From Irpex lacteus (lineage: Eukaryota > Basidiomycota > Agaricomycetes > Polyporales > Irpicaceae), in contig MQVO02000092.1 in NCBI GenBank assembly GCA_001986395.2, positions 1 to 39,255 on the forward strand: 39,255 nucleotides of DNA, given 5' to 3'. Position 1 is the stretch's first letter. Every line of letters begins with the position of its first letter. Shown here piece by piece: positions 1 through 10,660 of the stretch. Below the pieces are notes generated by a model. It made no database searches and was not told the origin of the DNA. It worked only from the letters and a program-made list of their open reading frames with translations. A program made the translations under genes and the position numbers.

Positions 1-41
1 GTCGATCCACCCAGATCTGCGACGCTCGCGTTGAGCGTCAC
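1..41 (+). repeat. Leader repeat, copy 1
   Basis: These bases match 10661-10702 at every position except one missing C after position 23 (GAC-GCTC here, GACCGCTC in copy 2). Identity stops just after the shared GAGCGTCACA. The copy lies in the 5' leader ahead of gag, and its left end is cut by the window edge, so the repeat may be longer. Confidence 0.85.
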
Positions 42-245
42 AGAGGTGGACACACTGGGAAATCGACCGTACCGGCCGACGCAGACCCAATATCCATCAT
101 TACCTTCATCCCAATTCATTCCGACACAAAGGAAAATCGTTTCGACTTCGCTGAACTCTCGAGAAATCTCGCTAGACGTCGGACTCTTCAGCTATTCCTC
201 GAGAGCCTTCACTTCAGCTCGAAACCTCCCTCATCATCCGTCGAT

Positions 246-3115
246 ATGGCTCAAGAAGCAGACGCATCGAGGAGAGCGAGCTCGACAGCCCGGCGTGTCG
301 CTGCCAGGGTCGTTTGGAGAGAACTCCTTCGTTACGGAGTCCCAAAGGCGCAGGCTCGAGCCCATCGACGAGGAGACCACTGCGGAGCGAGAAGAGGTAG
401 CGCGTCAACTGGCCTCGACGACGTAGGAGAGTCAGGAGACGAAGCTGAGAAGACTCGAGCCGATCGGTTGTACGAATCCTACAGCGAAGCTACCTCCACT
501 CGCGTCAGCTTAAAGCAAGAGGTCATCCAGTTCTACAACAGGCTCAGCTGGACTCCCTACGACATAGTCGATTACGGCCTGGCTGTCGGAGTTCCCGATC
601 GTGCTCGTTTCGCCTTGAGACCTCACCTCGTGAGAGGTATCAACAGAGCCTTCGAGAGACTCCAAACCTTGCTCGCCGACCTCGCATCTGAAGTACCACA
701 ACGCAGGGCCCTGAACAACTACCACCACATCCTAGACCCAAAGGGTGATCTCTTGCCGGTTCTACAAGGTGCGCGATCCATGGTCGAACTTAAAGGAGCG
801 TGGGACATCTTGCGTGAAAGGCTGGAGAAAGGGCATAAATTCGTAAAGAAGTACTACGACGAGGCCAAAGGAGTGCAGAACATTCAATCCCCGGCTACTA
901 CGCTCAGCGAAGTATACCACCCGTTCCTTCCTGACGCCTCAACTGAGCAAAGAATCCGAGAATATAAGGCTCTCGTCCCCACGCACCAGAAAGAGAACCT
1001 CCCTCCTGTCGACGTCTTAGACCTTGCGAGACCTCTCAGCGAGTTCGTGGACGTTTCGCCGCAACTTATCGCCGCGTACCCAGACCGTGCGCCGGAGGTC
1101 GACCCTAAAGCCTTGTCGTACAACGCTACCGGTCAGCCTGACAACGTGTCCTACCTGAAGCATTCGAGTTACGGGCCAGGGCCAATCCTGAGAGAACGCG
1201 AGCCACCTGAATCGATCAGTACGGGCCTTACGAATATGCGTAGGAACCGTGGCAAGGCAAGGAGAAGGCTGTCTCTTCTTCAACGCCCCGGGCCAACCTC
1301 GAGTGAGCCACCACCAGAGGATCGGGGTCCTTTCGATCAGGCGACTGGTCACAGCTGTATTCTTCGACAGCTGTGTCAGTCCTCGTAACGCGACTTCAGC
1401 GGCCGCCCCTGTGCCTCGCACCCTCGAGGCCCCGGACGTCGTGGTTGCAACGTGCTACACGGGCTTGCTTCTCAGCCGCCGCACCTCGAGCTCCAACGGT
1501 AGATCCCGTCATGCGTCCACCGACAACGTGGGTTCCCCCATCGTCAGACGCACCGGCTCTAGGCATAGACCTGCAAACCCTAGGAGCACCGCCTGTTAAC
1601 ACTAGCGTCGACCCCGTCAATGTTTGGCGAACTCAGGTCGTCTCGCCACCTGCGCCCGCGAAGGAAACTCAGTCGGCGAAGCCGCTGCCTCCCCTTCCTA
1701 GCTCTAACGCTGCTTCGGGAAGAGGCGAGGGAAACCCTTCGCCTTCTGGTGGACCGTCGTTCCCTGGAGGAGGCGGAGGAGGAGGACCCCCGTTCCCCGG
1801 TGGAGGTGGCCCACCCTTCCCTGGGGGAGGAGGACCACCGTTCCCTGGAGGAGGAGGACCTCCGTACCCCGGTGGCGGAGGACCACCTATGTCCGGTGCG
1901 GGGACCGCCATAACCAAGGCGGAGGGCCACCAGTTCCTGGAGGCGGAGGTGGAGGAGGACCTCCCTACCCAGGAGGAGGTGGTGGAGGAGGACCACCACC
2001 CGGTGGCCCCTACGGAGGTTGGCTACCATTGCAGAACGGTCAGTGGGACCAACAGTTCCAGATGCCCACAGCCCTCGTACCTCAGATCAAACTCGGCCAG
2101 ACCATCGACACGGTCATACCGGTTTGGGACGGGCAGGGCAACACTGCGCTGGAATGGTTCGCGAGTGTGCAAGAGTTTGCTGGCGCGGGGGGATACATTC
2201 CGTGGCAGTTAGGATACCACCTGTGGAGTCGCCTGAAGGAAGGCTCTGCTGTCCGTTCTTGGTTCCAATCGCTCACGCCTGACTGGAAGAACTGGATGCG
2301 GAGATACTACTAATTTCCTCGTGGCAGTCGAACAGCACTTCCTGGACGAACCTGGAAGCAGGACCGCGCCTCCGAGTACGCCATCCACACCTTCCGCCAA
2401 TCCGGTCACGCTCGGGAATCGCTTCCCAATTCATTCAACGCCGACTCATGTACGCTCGACTGCTGTACCCCAATATGGTGGGCACTGCTGAAGAGGTCAG
2501 AGAAGTCATGAGAGCCGCTCCCGTCTCGTGGAAGAACATCTTGAGCTCGGACCTCATCCCCTCCGTCATGGGACTGCAGACGAGATTGTGGAGATGGAAC
2601 CTCAATTAGTCGCCGCCGCTGATGCCACTTACGCTCACTACGTCCCCAAGGACCAGTTCGCTCGACAACTCCGAGAGTACTTTCGCGACAACAACATCGA
2701 CCCGAGAAGTCTACGCGCGAGAACTGCTCACGCAGCAATTGCAGATACAGCTTTCGGGGCAGATGCGATCAGTCCAAACGAGGAGGAAGGGTCGTTTGCT
2801 CAGAACCAAGGCGATAGTTACGACTCCCCTCTGGTTCTCGGAGTGCTACGCAGTTGCTAAGAGACGCCAACGACCTCCGCCCAAGGACGGCTACCCCTTC
2901 AAAAAGCGCGACGAAGTGGTCAGCCCGCTCAGGCCCCCTCCGTCGCCTTGCAAGTGTTGTGGTAGCGACAAGCATTGGGACAAAGAGTGTCCCTGGTACA
3001 ATCTATGGGAGAAGAAGTATGGCAGGAGCAGAGACAGGGTCGCTCGGGTGGCTGTGTTCACACCGAAGAGGAAGGATTCGAAGACATGTATAATACGACG
3101 TTCGAGGAATTGATA
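246..3115 (+). pseudogene. gag: gag polyprotein, frameshifted
   Basis: Coding sequence is recognisable but hops among all three frames. It starts at the ATG at 246, is in frame 1 to about 410, in frame 3 from about 420 to 1250, then frame 2, then frame 1 at 1921-2310. Several switches follow before the nucleocapsid. The retrotransposon gag (capsid) domain lies at about 2090-2520, including the PVSWKNIL stretch typical of agaricomycete Gypsy gags. A CCHC zinc knuckle (C-x2-C-x4-H-x4-C) is at 2949-2990. A Gly/Pro-rich repeat separates the N-terminal part from the capsid. Most shifts are single-base losses in short homopolymers, for example the C run at 2425-2427 and the G run near 2570. Real decay and sequencing error both fit. 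Confidence 0.85.
1738..2013 (+). repeat. Gly/Pro-rich tandem repeat in gag
   Basis: Imperfect repeats of about 21-24 bases encode units like GGGGPPFP, with Y or V replacing F in some. The coding frame changes from 2 to 1 inside the array near 1915, where the other frames become Glu-rich or Arg-rich nonsense. The strand asymmetry (G/A-rich on +) also produces long spurious open frames on the minus strand. A flexible linker between the matrix-like N-terminus and the capsid domain is the likely role. Confidence 0.8.
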
Positions 3116-3119
3116 ACGC

Positions 3120-3830
3120 AGGCTTGCTATTCCTTTACCTTGATCCCGGTGTGAAGTCAGCTCGCTACGCTTACGCTCAGATAATGGAAGACATCGAAGC
3201 TGCGCAACCTCAGGACCCACCTCGGCAAGCTCTCCATGCGGGAACTTTCCAACAGTCTCGAGGACTGCGGCCTCCTCGCGTTTCCATAGAGGAGGTGCCA
3301 GAAGAAACGCAACGTCTGCCTACAGCGACGACCTACTTGCTGGAGGAGGGCCTTACGCCGTGCAAGCGCGTCGAGGAGGAGACGGACGAAGGCCCTACCC
3401 AGATAGGGCGTGGCCCAGCCGAACCTTCGAGCCTGCAGAGTGGCGAAGAACGGGGTGTTTTCCAGGCCGCTGCACGGGAAGTCAACTGGGTACGCCCGAG
3501 GAGATATAAGCCGAGTGGGACGTCAGCCGTAGGCGTATCCGTGCTGTCGTTACGCGGTAGTATCAACGACCCGGGGGGCCCAAGGAGGATTTACGCTTGG
3601 ATTCAGGCGCGGACGTCACCCTAATATCCGCTGAGTACTACGGTCGGCTAGCGAAACCACCCAAGTTAAGGCGAGGAAGGAAATGGATCTCTGGCAACTC
3701 ACCGACAAATCCGAAAGGATAGAAGGTTATGTCGAGGTCCCCATCTTCGTTGAGAGCAAAAGTGGAGAGACCGTCGGTCTGATCGCAGAAGCCTACGTGG
3801 TACCAGGAATGAACGTCCCGATCCTCCTGG
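3120..3830 (+). pseudogene. gag-pol linker and aspartic protease, frameshifted
   Basis: The pepsin-like retroviral protease active site DSGAD is read at 3600-3614 in frame 3, followed by VTLIS. The next block (LWQLT ... VEVPIF ... AYVVPGMNVPILLG) continues in frame 2 at 3683-3830. The sequence then continues in frame 1 into pol. The switches sit at homopolymers: the G6 run near 3571-3577, the A run near 3680 and the G4 run at 3829-3832. Each is explained by one missing base. Frame 1 from 3124 to 3624 is the linker after the nucleocapsid. The protease would process Gag-Pol if the frame were intact. Confidence 0.8.
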
Positions 3831-4065
3831 GGAAGACTTTCACCTCTCCTACGAGCTCAGTGTTAGAAGACACTTAGAGTTCGGTACCACCGTTACGATA
3901 GGCGATTCGGGCTGGGCTTTCGAAGCTACGGGGGTCCAAAGGCCGGTATATCCAGAGCTGTCACCGAATCCATCGCATCTAGCGAGTTTCGTTCGCGCCA
4001 AGCTGCACCGCCGCAACAAGAACCGTCGTTGGAGGCGGAAACGAGCCGAGAAAAAGCTCGCACGA

Positions 4066-7000
4066 GTGGCAGTAGTGGCGGAGGACGTTCGCATCCCTGC
4101 GAATTCTTGCGTCAACGTGAGCGTGGAATGCCCTTTCGACGAGTCAGATACCTGGTTGGTCGAGAAATCGATGTTGGGCGACGAGCGAGTAGCTCCACTC
4201 ATCGTGCCTAATGTCTTGATCGACAAGACGTACTCTAGGATACCTGTCAGTAACACGACTTCGGTAGCCAGATGGTTAAGGAAGGGCGAACACCTGGGGG
4301 AGCTACGAGACCCTCGAGAGTACTTCGACCGGCCTAAAGACCAGAAGAACTGGGCGGAGATGGCAGTGGCTGCTGACAGAGTCGCCGCGCTAGCAGAGGC
4401 CATGAGATCTGCTGAGAAGGAGAAGGGAGGTCAGGAGAGAGTCTTCCTAGCCAAGAAGGACGGCACCTTCGTGAAAACGAAGCCGAACACGTCCCGGGAG
4501 ACCTACGCCGGTACGCAGCGCGAAGCGAATGAAGTGATCGTAGAGGCAGAGGAAGAATGGGGCCCGAAGACAGCCGAGGTGCCTGACCCGACCGTCTACT
4601 CCTCTGAGGACCTAGAGAAGCTCATTGACGTAGCTGAAGTACCTGAAGGGTTACGACCCAGGATCTGGGAGATGCTACGGAAACGCATACGCGCGTTCGG
4701 GTTCGATGGGAGGCTAGGACATATGGAGACGAAGTGCAGGATACGTACGAAGGAGGGCGTGGAGCCCATTTCCGTACCGATGTATGCGAGCTCCCCCGCG
4801 AAACGACAAGTGATCGACGAACAGCTGAAGACTTGGTTTGAACAAGGAGTTATCGAGCCTTCGCAGAGCCCGTGGGGGGCTCCGGTCGTGATCGTGTACC
4901 GCAACGGGAAAGCTCGATTCTGTGTTGACTACCGTAAGCTGAACGCACAGACCATTCCCGACGAGTTCCCTTTGCCAAGGCAGACGGAAATCCTCTCTGC
5001 TCTCTCCGGGGCTCAGGTCCTGTCCTCGCTGGACGCCCTCTCAGGCTTTACGCAGATCGAAATAGCCGAGGAGGACGTCGAGAAGACGGCCTTCCGCACG
5101 CACCGGGGCCTGTTCCAATTCAAAAGGATGCCGTTCGGCCTGAAAAACGGACCGTCCATCTTTCAGCGAACAATGCAGAACATCCTCGCGCCTTACCTTT
5201 GGCTATTCACCCTGGTGTACATCGATGATATAGTGGTGTACTCGCGGAGTTACGAGGATCACCTGGTTCACCTCGACAAAGTGCTGCAAGCGATCGAACG
5301 AGCGGGGCTAACGCTGTCGCCCAAGAAGTGTCACTTGTTCTACAGCTCTATCTTGCTGCTGGGACACAAAGTCTCGAGACTGGGGCTATCGACTCACGAG
5401 GAGAAAGTTCGAGCGATTAGCGAGCTGAAACGCCCTACCAAAGTGTCAGAATTACAGACCTTCTTAGGAATGGTTGTGTACTTCTCCATGTTCATCCCTT
5501 ACTACGCGAACATCGCCTCTCCCCTGTTCAAGCTCTTACGGAAAGGATGCGCTTGGCGATGGGGACCGGAGGAGGAATACGCGTTTGAAGCCGCGAAGTC
5601 AGCGTTGAAGGAGGCTCCGGTGTTAGGCCACCCCATAGAAGGGAAGCCGTACCGCCTTTACACAGACGCTTCCGACGAAGCTATCGGCTGCTGCCTGCAG
5701 CAGGTACAATCCATGTGCGCAGGGGACCTAAAAGGAACGAAGGCTTACGAGAAGCTAGAGAAGGCGTACAGGGAGAAAGGAGACGTACCGCGATTCGTAA
5801 CGAAACTATCTTCGAAGATCAACGATCACGAGTACCAAGACGAATGGGGTAGCCAACTAGACGAGACCACAGTACACGTGGAGCGGGTACTTGCATACTG
5901 GTCACGAACGCTGAAGAGCGCGGAGACGAGGTATTCAGCAACCGAAAGGGAAGCACTAGGAGCGAAGGAGGGACTAGTAAGATTCCAGCCCTACATCGAA
6001 GGGGAGAAGATCTTGCTAGTGACGGACCACGCTGCCCTGCAGTGGGCGAAGACGTACGAGAACGCGAATAGGAGGCTGGCAGCCTGGGGGGCCATATACT
6101 CCGCATTCGCCCCTGGATTAGAGATAATACACCGTCCCGGACGGATTCACTCTAACGTTGATCCCTTATCGAGATTGCCTCGAGAGCCACCATCTCACGT
6201 GTCCCCTTTGGCAGACAGGACTCCAGCACTGCGACTGGACAGCGAGGAGGCAGAATCGGCTGAGCGCAAAGCGGAGGACGCACCAGCAAAGCGGGCAGCT
6301 GCAGCGACGACGATAACCGACTGGGCGGAGGCCTTAGTATCATCGGAGGCGGAGAGTCCAAGGAGAAGCAGCCGTCTAAGAAGGAGAAAGGAAGACGCGA
6401 CCACGGCTGGTGACGGGGGGGCAACCACTACAGATGCTACCACAGGCACATCGAGCGAACAGCTGAAAGCGGGCGAACCAGCCCCTCAAAACGCTAGCGA
6501 GGATGTAGTCGACCCCTACGAAGCTCGCAAGCTGTGGGAAGCGACACACAGACCACCCTCGATTCTAGTGGAAATGAATGAGGAAGCTAGGGCGCGATAC
6601 ATCGAGGGGTATAAGAAGGACGTCACCTTCCGTGGCCACTGGGAGAAACAGGCCGGCGACACAGAGTCCTGGGACCCCGCTAATCGATTCTTCAAAGACT
6701 CGGAGTCCCTGCTATACTTCCGCGATGCAGACTTTAACGCTCGTCTGTGCGTGCCGCGTTCAGAACGCAACGACGTACTCCGTACAGCTCACGAAAGCCC
6801 TTACCTCACGGCACACGCTGGTCCTGAGAAACTATGGGACTACCTAAGCTCACGCTTTTACTGGCCAAGGATGAAGACTGACGTACTAGAGTTCTGCGCA
6901 TCGTGCGACGTCTGCCAGAAGACCAAACCGTCTAACTTCAAGAAGTTTGGTCGTCTCCAACCCCACGCCATCCCGTCGAGGCCCTACGAGTCGATATCGA

Positions 7001-8070
7001 TGGATCTCATCGTGAACCTACCGTGGTCCGAAGACTGCAACGCGATCTTGGTATTCGTGGACCGCCTCACAAAACACGCACAGTTTGTTCCCACAACCAC
7101 GGGGCTCAACGCGAAGGGATTTGCGGTGCTATTTGTCAAGCATGTAGCCTGCAAGTTCGGTTTGCCGGCTAACATCGTCACCGACAGAGATCCGCGATGG
7201 ACGTCCGTCTTCTGGAGAGAGGTCGCGAAGATCTTGCAGACGGACATGCTCTTGTCCTCTTCGCACCACCCTCAGCACGATGGCCAGACTGAAATAGTTA
7301 ACCGTCAGCTTGAGACCATGCTACGCGCTTACGTGAAGGAAGACAGAAGCACCTGGTGCGAGTGGATCCATCTGCTGGAACACTCCTACAACTCCCGCGT
7401 TCACGGCGCAACAGGAGCTTCCCCCTACTTTCTCCTCTATGGATTCGAGCCTAGAGGCTCTCTGGACTACAGGGAACTCGACTCCCGAACTGTTGACCGC
7501 AGCCGCGAAACCTCCGAGTTTTTGGAACAGTTGGCTATGCATCGCGAAAGCGCGAGACGGGCTATCGCTCGGGCTCAGGCCAAGCAAGCCAACTGGTACA
7601 ATAAAGGGAGGAGGTCAATGGAGTTTGAGGTCGGGGACCTAGTCTTGGTGAACCCTCACGGTCTAGAGTGGGTAGAAAGTAAAGGGGAAGGGGCCAAGTT
7701 AGTCCAACGCTGGATAGGCCCTTTCGAAGTCCAGCAGAGGATTAACGAGAACACGTACCGTCTACGTCTCGACTCCTCGTACCCTGGAAGTCCTGTCTTT
7801 AACCTGGAACACCTGAAGCGTTATAAGTCCTCACCTGAAGAATTCGGTCCCAGGGCCACCTTTGACGACTCCCGAGCTGCTCCCGCCGACGAGGTATACG
7901 AAGTGGAATCTATCGTTGGTCACAAGTACGACAAGAGAAGACGCACCATGCTATACTTAGTGCGATGGGTAGGGTATTCACCTCTATACGATGACTGGAA
8001 GACAGCTCGCGAATTAGCTACAGCACCTGAAGTGCTAGAAGGCTATCGTCGCAAGAACAAGCTTCGTTAA
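4066..8070 (+). CDS. pol: pol: reverse transcriptase, RNase H, integrase, chromodomain
   Basis: One open frame of 1334 codons, in fact open back to 3829, where the protease joins; it has no ATG start because it is the downstream part of a Gag-Pol polyprotein. The RT carries VDYRKLN and the catalytic YIDD at residues 385-388. RNase H has D534, E627 and D654; the gap between the first two is about 50 residues longer than usual because of a charged insertion. Integrase has an HHCC zinc site (H909, C947 and C950) and catalytic D980, D1040 and E1076, giving the D,D35E spacing. A GPF motif follows, and a chromodomain lies at about 1278-1330 (YLVRWVGYSPLYDDW). It copies the RNA and inserts the cDNA, with the chromodomain likely guiding it to marked chromatin. 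Confidence 0.96.
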   Translation: MAVVAEDVRIPANSCVNVSVECPFDESDTWLVEKSMLGDERVAPLIVPNVLIDKTYSRIPVSNTTSVARWLRKGEHLGELRDPREYFDRPKDQKNWAEMAVAADRVAALAEAMRSAEKEKGGQERVFLAKKDGTFVKTKPNTSRETYAGTQREANEVIVEAEEEWGPKTAEVPDPTVYSSEDLEKLIDVAEVPEGLRPRIWEMLRKRIRAFGFDGRLGHMETKCRIRTKEGVEPISVPMYASSPAKRQVIDEQLKTWFEQGVIEPSQSPWGAPVVIVYRNGKARFCVDYRKLNAQTIPDEFPLPRQTEILSALSGAQVLSSLDALSGFTQIEIAEEDVEKTAFRTHRGLFQFKRMPFGLKNGPSIFQRTMQNILAPYLWLFTLVYIDDIVVYSRSYEDHLVHLDKVLQAIERAGLTLSPKKCHLFYSSILLLGHKVSRLGLSTHEEKVRAISELKRPTKVSELQTFLGMVVYFSMFIPYYANIASPLFKLLRKGCAWRWGPEEEYAFEAAKSALKEAPVLGHPIEGKPYRLYTDASDEAIGCCLQQVQSMCAGDLKGTKAYEKLEKAYREKGDVPRFVTKLSSKINDHEYQDEWGSQLDETTVHVERVLAYWSRTLKSAETRYSATEREALGAKEGLVRFQPYIEGEKILLVTDHAALQWAKTYENANRRLAAWGAIYSAFAPGLEIIHRPGRIHSNVDPLSRLPREPPSHVSPLADRTPALRLDSEEAESAERKAEDAPAKRAAAATTITDWAEALVSSEAESPRRSSRLRRRKEDATTAGDGGATTTDATTGTSSEQLKAGEPAPQNASEDVVDPYEARKLWEATHRPPSILVEMNEEARARYIEGYKKDVTFRGHWEKQAGDTESWDPANRFFKDSESLLYFRDADFNARLCVPRSERNDVLRTAHESPYLTAHAGPEKLWDYLSSRFYWPRMKTDVLEFCASCDVCQKTKPSNFKKFGRLQPHAIPSRPYESISMDLIVNLPWSEDCNAILVFVDRLTKHAQFVPTTTGLNAKGFAVLFVKHVACKFGLPANIVTDRDPRWTSVFWREVAKILQTDMLLSSSHHPQHDGQTEIVNRQLETMLRAYVKEDRSTWCEWIHLLEHSYNSRVHGATGASPYFLLYGFEPRGSLDYRELDSRTVDRSRETSEFLEQLAMHRESARRAIARAQAKQANWYNKGRRSMEFEVGDLVLVNPHGLEWVESKGEGAKLVQRWIGPFEVQQRINENTYRLRLDSSYPGSPVFNLEHLKRYKSSPEEFGPRATFDDSRAAPADEVYEVESIVGHKYDKRRRTMLYLVRWVGYSPLYDDWKTARELATAPEVLEGYRRKNKLR

Positions 8071-8338
8071 CTCGGACCGCGCGATAAGTTATTAGCGCTC
8101 ACATCAGCGCTAGCACCACGTTCTTTACTTCGGATCGCTCCGAGCACACTCTCCTTACTCTTATTCCCTCCATTCCTTTCTTATTCCTGTTCTATTTGTT
8201 CTCGACAGCTACCGGGTTTAACACGAGGCCAGATCAAAACTGTACAGTTATGCCAACCAACGACTCCGACTCCGCTATCAGCCTACGCTATGCTCTCGTA
8301 GCGCTCCCTACCAAACAAGTCGGAAACACACGCCCACG
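8071..8338 (+). other. Inter-ORF spacer after pol
   Basis: This is 268 bases between the pol stop and the next long ORF. It holds an imperfect inverted repeat around AGCGCT near 8094-8112 and a pyrimidine-rich stretch at 8140-8205. A 30-codon upstream ORF starts at the ATG at 8250 and ends just inside the next ORF. A promoter or a translational control role for the downstream ORF is possible but not shown. Confidence 0.4.
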
Positions 8339-10288
8339 ATGCTGATAACGAGGCCTTCTCTCCGATCCCTCCTCTTCCTCCTTCAATACCTCCCGTACTA
8401 CTGCTATGCCGGCTCTTACGAACTGTTCGACAACTCTGGCGAGACTTGGGTCACGATCGGGGGCGATCCCTCCGCTCTGCTAGCTAACGCAGCTCGCGAT
8501 CGATACGGAGGAGCGAGCTCTAGGGAGTTGAGGAGTTGCCCTGAATCGAAGAGAGAGCCCAGTTGGACAGGGGATGGCAAGGACTTCCTCGCATATGGCG
8601 TAGATCTCCGCAAGGTGCGCACTCAGACCGGCCCAGTTGCTGAATCTTGGGTCCACTCGAGCTTCGACGATGACGAAGAGTTCCTCGACCCTAACGACCA
8701 CTCACGCATCCAACCTGCTCTCCTCGCCAAGATCAAACGAGAGCTGCGCCTTGCTCGCGATCTCGTTGGGTTCCTCGACCGTCGAGGGGGCTCTAATCAC
8801 AACGTAGTCAATCGTATCTACTCGGGAGAGGAGCTATCCTTCGCCGAAGGAGTCGAGGACATCCGACTGGAGTTGTATCGAGCGCGGGAGGTTATGGACG
8901 AGCGGCTCGCAGCCATCAACTTCGCACTATGCAGGGCCGAACCCGACGTCGAAAACTACGTGCGCCAGGTCTATGGAGCCTACATACAGAAATGGCATCT
9001 CCTGAGCGACATGAGAGGCATCTGCGTGGACTTCCGTTCCTTTAACCCCGACACGACGCTCGTTTCCGATTGTCTGAGGAGACAAGTCCCTCTCTACTAC
9101 CCTGTGGATCCTGAGTACTGTCCAAACCTCTCTGGGGCAGAGGCCCGTCTCGTCGAAGCCGTGAAGACTTATGAAGATTTCGTCTTCGCTCTACACGAGG
9201 CTTCGGTCTTTCCTAAGATACGGAAGTCGGAGACGGCGCCCCTCAAGTACTACGGAGTCGCGATCGACCCTGACGCTCCCACTCGACCGTGGAGGGCCCC
9301 ACGATTCGAACGCTTCGACGACCTGGATAGTCACGCTAAGGTGGTGCTCACGGACATCTTACACACCAACCTCGCACCCATCGTTCTTCCGTTCGAAGGC
9401 TCGCCCTCCTTGACCATCGTAGGAGGCGCAGTTCTCATCGTCGACTCTCTCACTGAGCTACGGATGATGTGTTGGGCCGCGAAGTATCGCGCCACCAACG
9501 TGTGCGAAGTACTAGGCGAAGCTCTGCTGAGAGGCTGGACCTTCCGTATCGCCTACCCTGAGAGCTACCTCGAAGATCTCCGTCGACAAGCAGCAAACCC
9601 CGACTCCGTCGTGATACCTGACCAAGTACAACAGCTCGTGGTAGTAACCGATTTCGATCTGTTCGAGGGACCTCACGTGTGGGCTACGAGCCTGCGCCGA
9701 ATCCGCTCCCTCCTCTCTCGCCCTCACTCTTACGTATTCTTGCACCTCGGGAGCGTCCTATGGCGCTTGGCTCTTCTACTAGGCCACGACTATCTAGCGA
9801 GCTGGAGGAACAATATGCTCGGCCCTTCCTCTTCTCTGGTCGTCCATCGCCGTGAGTCGCCAATCCTACCCGGGCACTGGGCGGATTCTGTCTCGGAGGT
9901 CGAGAAGAAAGTCCTCCTGGGACTCTGCGTGTCCTCGGTCACAGGCGAAGAGCGTTACTGGTTCCCGTCGCAGGAGCTGCTCGAGAGACATCGTTTCCAC
10001 GACGGGGAATGGTCAGAGATGGAGGAGGAATTCCTCATGGAACGCTATCGCAGCCTCGAGCGCGGTGAGAGCCGTTACCGACCCCTTACTGTCGCGGAAT
10101 GGGACGTCGAGCTAGCTAACTACAAGTTTGGCCGCCTCCTGCGCGATTCATTCGTTCCGGTGCACAGCCCAGCGGCGGACGCCCTGCTCGAGGACGCTCG
10201 CGTCGAGTTTGGAGGCTCATGGAACCTCTCAACTCTCGGGAAAGTCACGCTCTCTCTCGAGCCTAGCCCGGAGGAATTCGGCGAATGA
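8339..10288 (+). CDS. Extra retroelement ORF, 649 aa, unknown function
   Basis: An intact 649-codon ORF inside the element, between pol and the 3' LTR, where some retroelements carry an env-like gene. The first 24 residues look like a signal peptide or membrane anchor (SLLFLLQYLP core, then small residues). No convincing C-terminal transmembrane segment is seen, so calling it an envelope is not justified. The rest is acidic, rich in Arg/Glu/Leu and apparently globular, with Cys/Pro pairs near the middle (PVDPEYCPNL) and a moderately hydrophobic stretch around 470-490. No enzyme motif is recognised. Base composition matches pol, and the open frame over 2 kb next to a decayed gag suggests recent function. 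The start is the first ATG; translation from a later ATG is possible. Confidence 0.75.
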   Translation: MLITRPSLRSLLFLLQYLPYYCYAGSYELFDNSGETWVTIGGDPSALLANAARDRYGGASSRELRSCPESKREPSWTGDGKDFLAYGVDLRKVRTQTGPVAESWVHSSFDDDEEFLDPNDHSRIQPALLAKIKRELRLARDLVGFLDRRGGSNHNVVNRIYSGEELSFAEGVEDIRLELYRAREVMDERLAAINFALCRAEPDVENYVRQVYGAYIQKWHLLSDMRGICVDFRSFNPDTTLVSDCLRRQVPLYYPVDPEYCPNLSGAEARLVEAVKTYEDFVFALHEASVFPKIRKSETAPLKYYGVAIDPDAPTRPWRAPRFERFDDLDSHAKVVLTDILHTNLAPIVLPFEGSPSLTIVGGAVLIVDSLTELRMMCWAAKYRATNVCEVLGEALLRGWTFRIAYPESYLEDLRRQAANPDSVVIPDQVQQLVVVTDFDLFEGPHVWATSLRRIRSLLSRPHSYVFLHLGSVLWRLALLLGHDYLASWRNNMLGPSSSLVVHRRESPILPGHWADSVSEVEKKVLLGLCVSSVTGEERYWFPSQELLERHRFHDGEWSEMEEEFLMERYRSLERGESRYRPLTVAEWDVELANYKFGRLLRDSFVPVHSPAADALLEDARVEFGGSWNLSTLGKVTLSLEPSPEEFGE

Positions 10289-10660
10289 GGCACTACGTTC
10301 CCTCGCTGGGAACTGGGGGGCTCTGTGACCTGGTAGGGTAGTTAAGTTCCCATCGAGCGCTCGTAGATCAATATTTCCTTTATTTTTCGCATTTGTTACG
10401 ATAACCCTAACATGAGTCTGCCTCATGGACGCCTCATGTTGTAGACTTACTTCTGTCGTAGCCGACATCTGAATAGACATCTCTTCTTTCCCACAACGTC
10501 TTCGCTAGAGCTACGCTCGCGGAGGCATAGAGAGAGGCGATCTATCTACCAACTTCGTCTTCGCAGCACTAGGCGCTGCGAGAAGACGTCCGACTGCCCG
10601 ATTAGGCAGTTATCTTAATTCTACACCTCTGGTTCCTTGCGTCCGCCAGGACGACTCGCG
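10289..10660 (+). other. Structured spacer before the last ORF
   Basis: This 372-base non-coding stretch contains an imperfect hairpin at 10557-10587 (GTCTTCGCAGC pairing with GCTGCGAGAAGAC, two bulged bases). A smaller one lies at 10593-10610 (ACTGCC / GGCAGT, 6-nt loop). Both sit just ahead of the repeated leader motif. The arrangement resembles a leader of its own for the last ORF. No TATA box or splice acceptor is clear. Confidence 0.5.

Noticed and set aside
1580..2029. Long minus-strand open frames opposite the gag repeat
   Set aside because: They are produced by the periodic G/A-rich repeat on the plus strand, give low-complexity Arg/Ser or Gly/Pro protein and lie opposite recognisable gag.
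8339..10288. Envelope gene
   Set aside because: Position and a signal-like N-terminus fit, but there is no fusion peptide, furin-like site or C-terminal membrane anchor.
10290..10660. A degenerate internal LTR before the last ORF
   Set aside because: Comparison by eye with 12164-12598 shows no colinear match; only the leader motif downstream is repeated.
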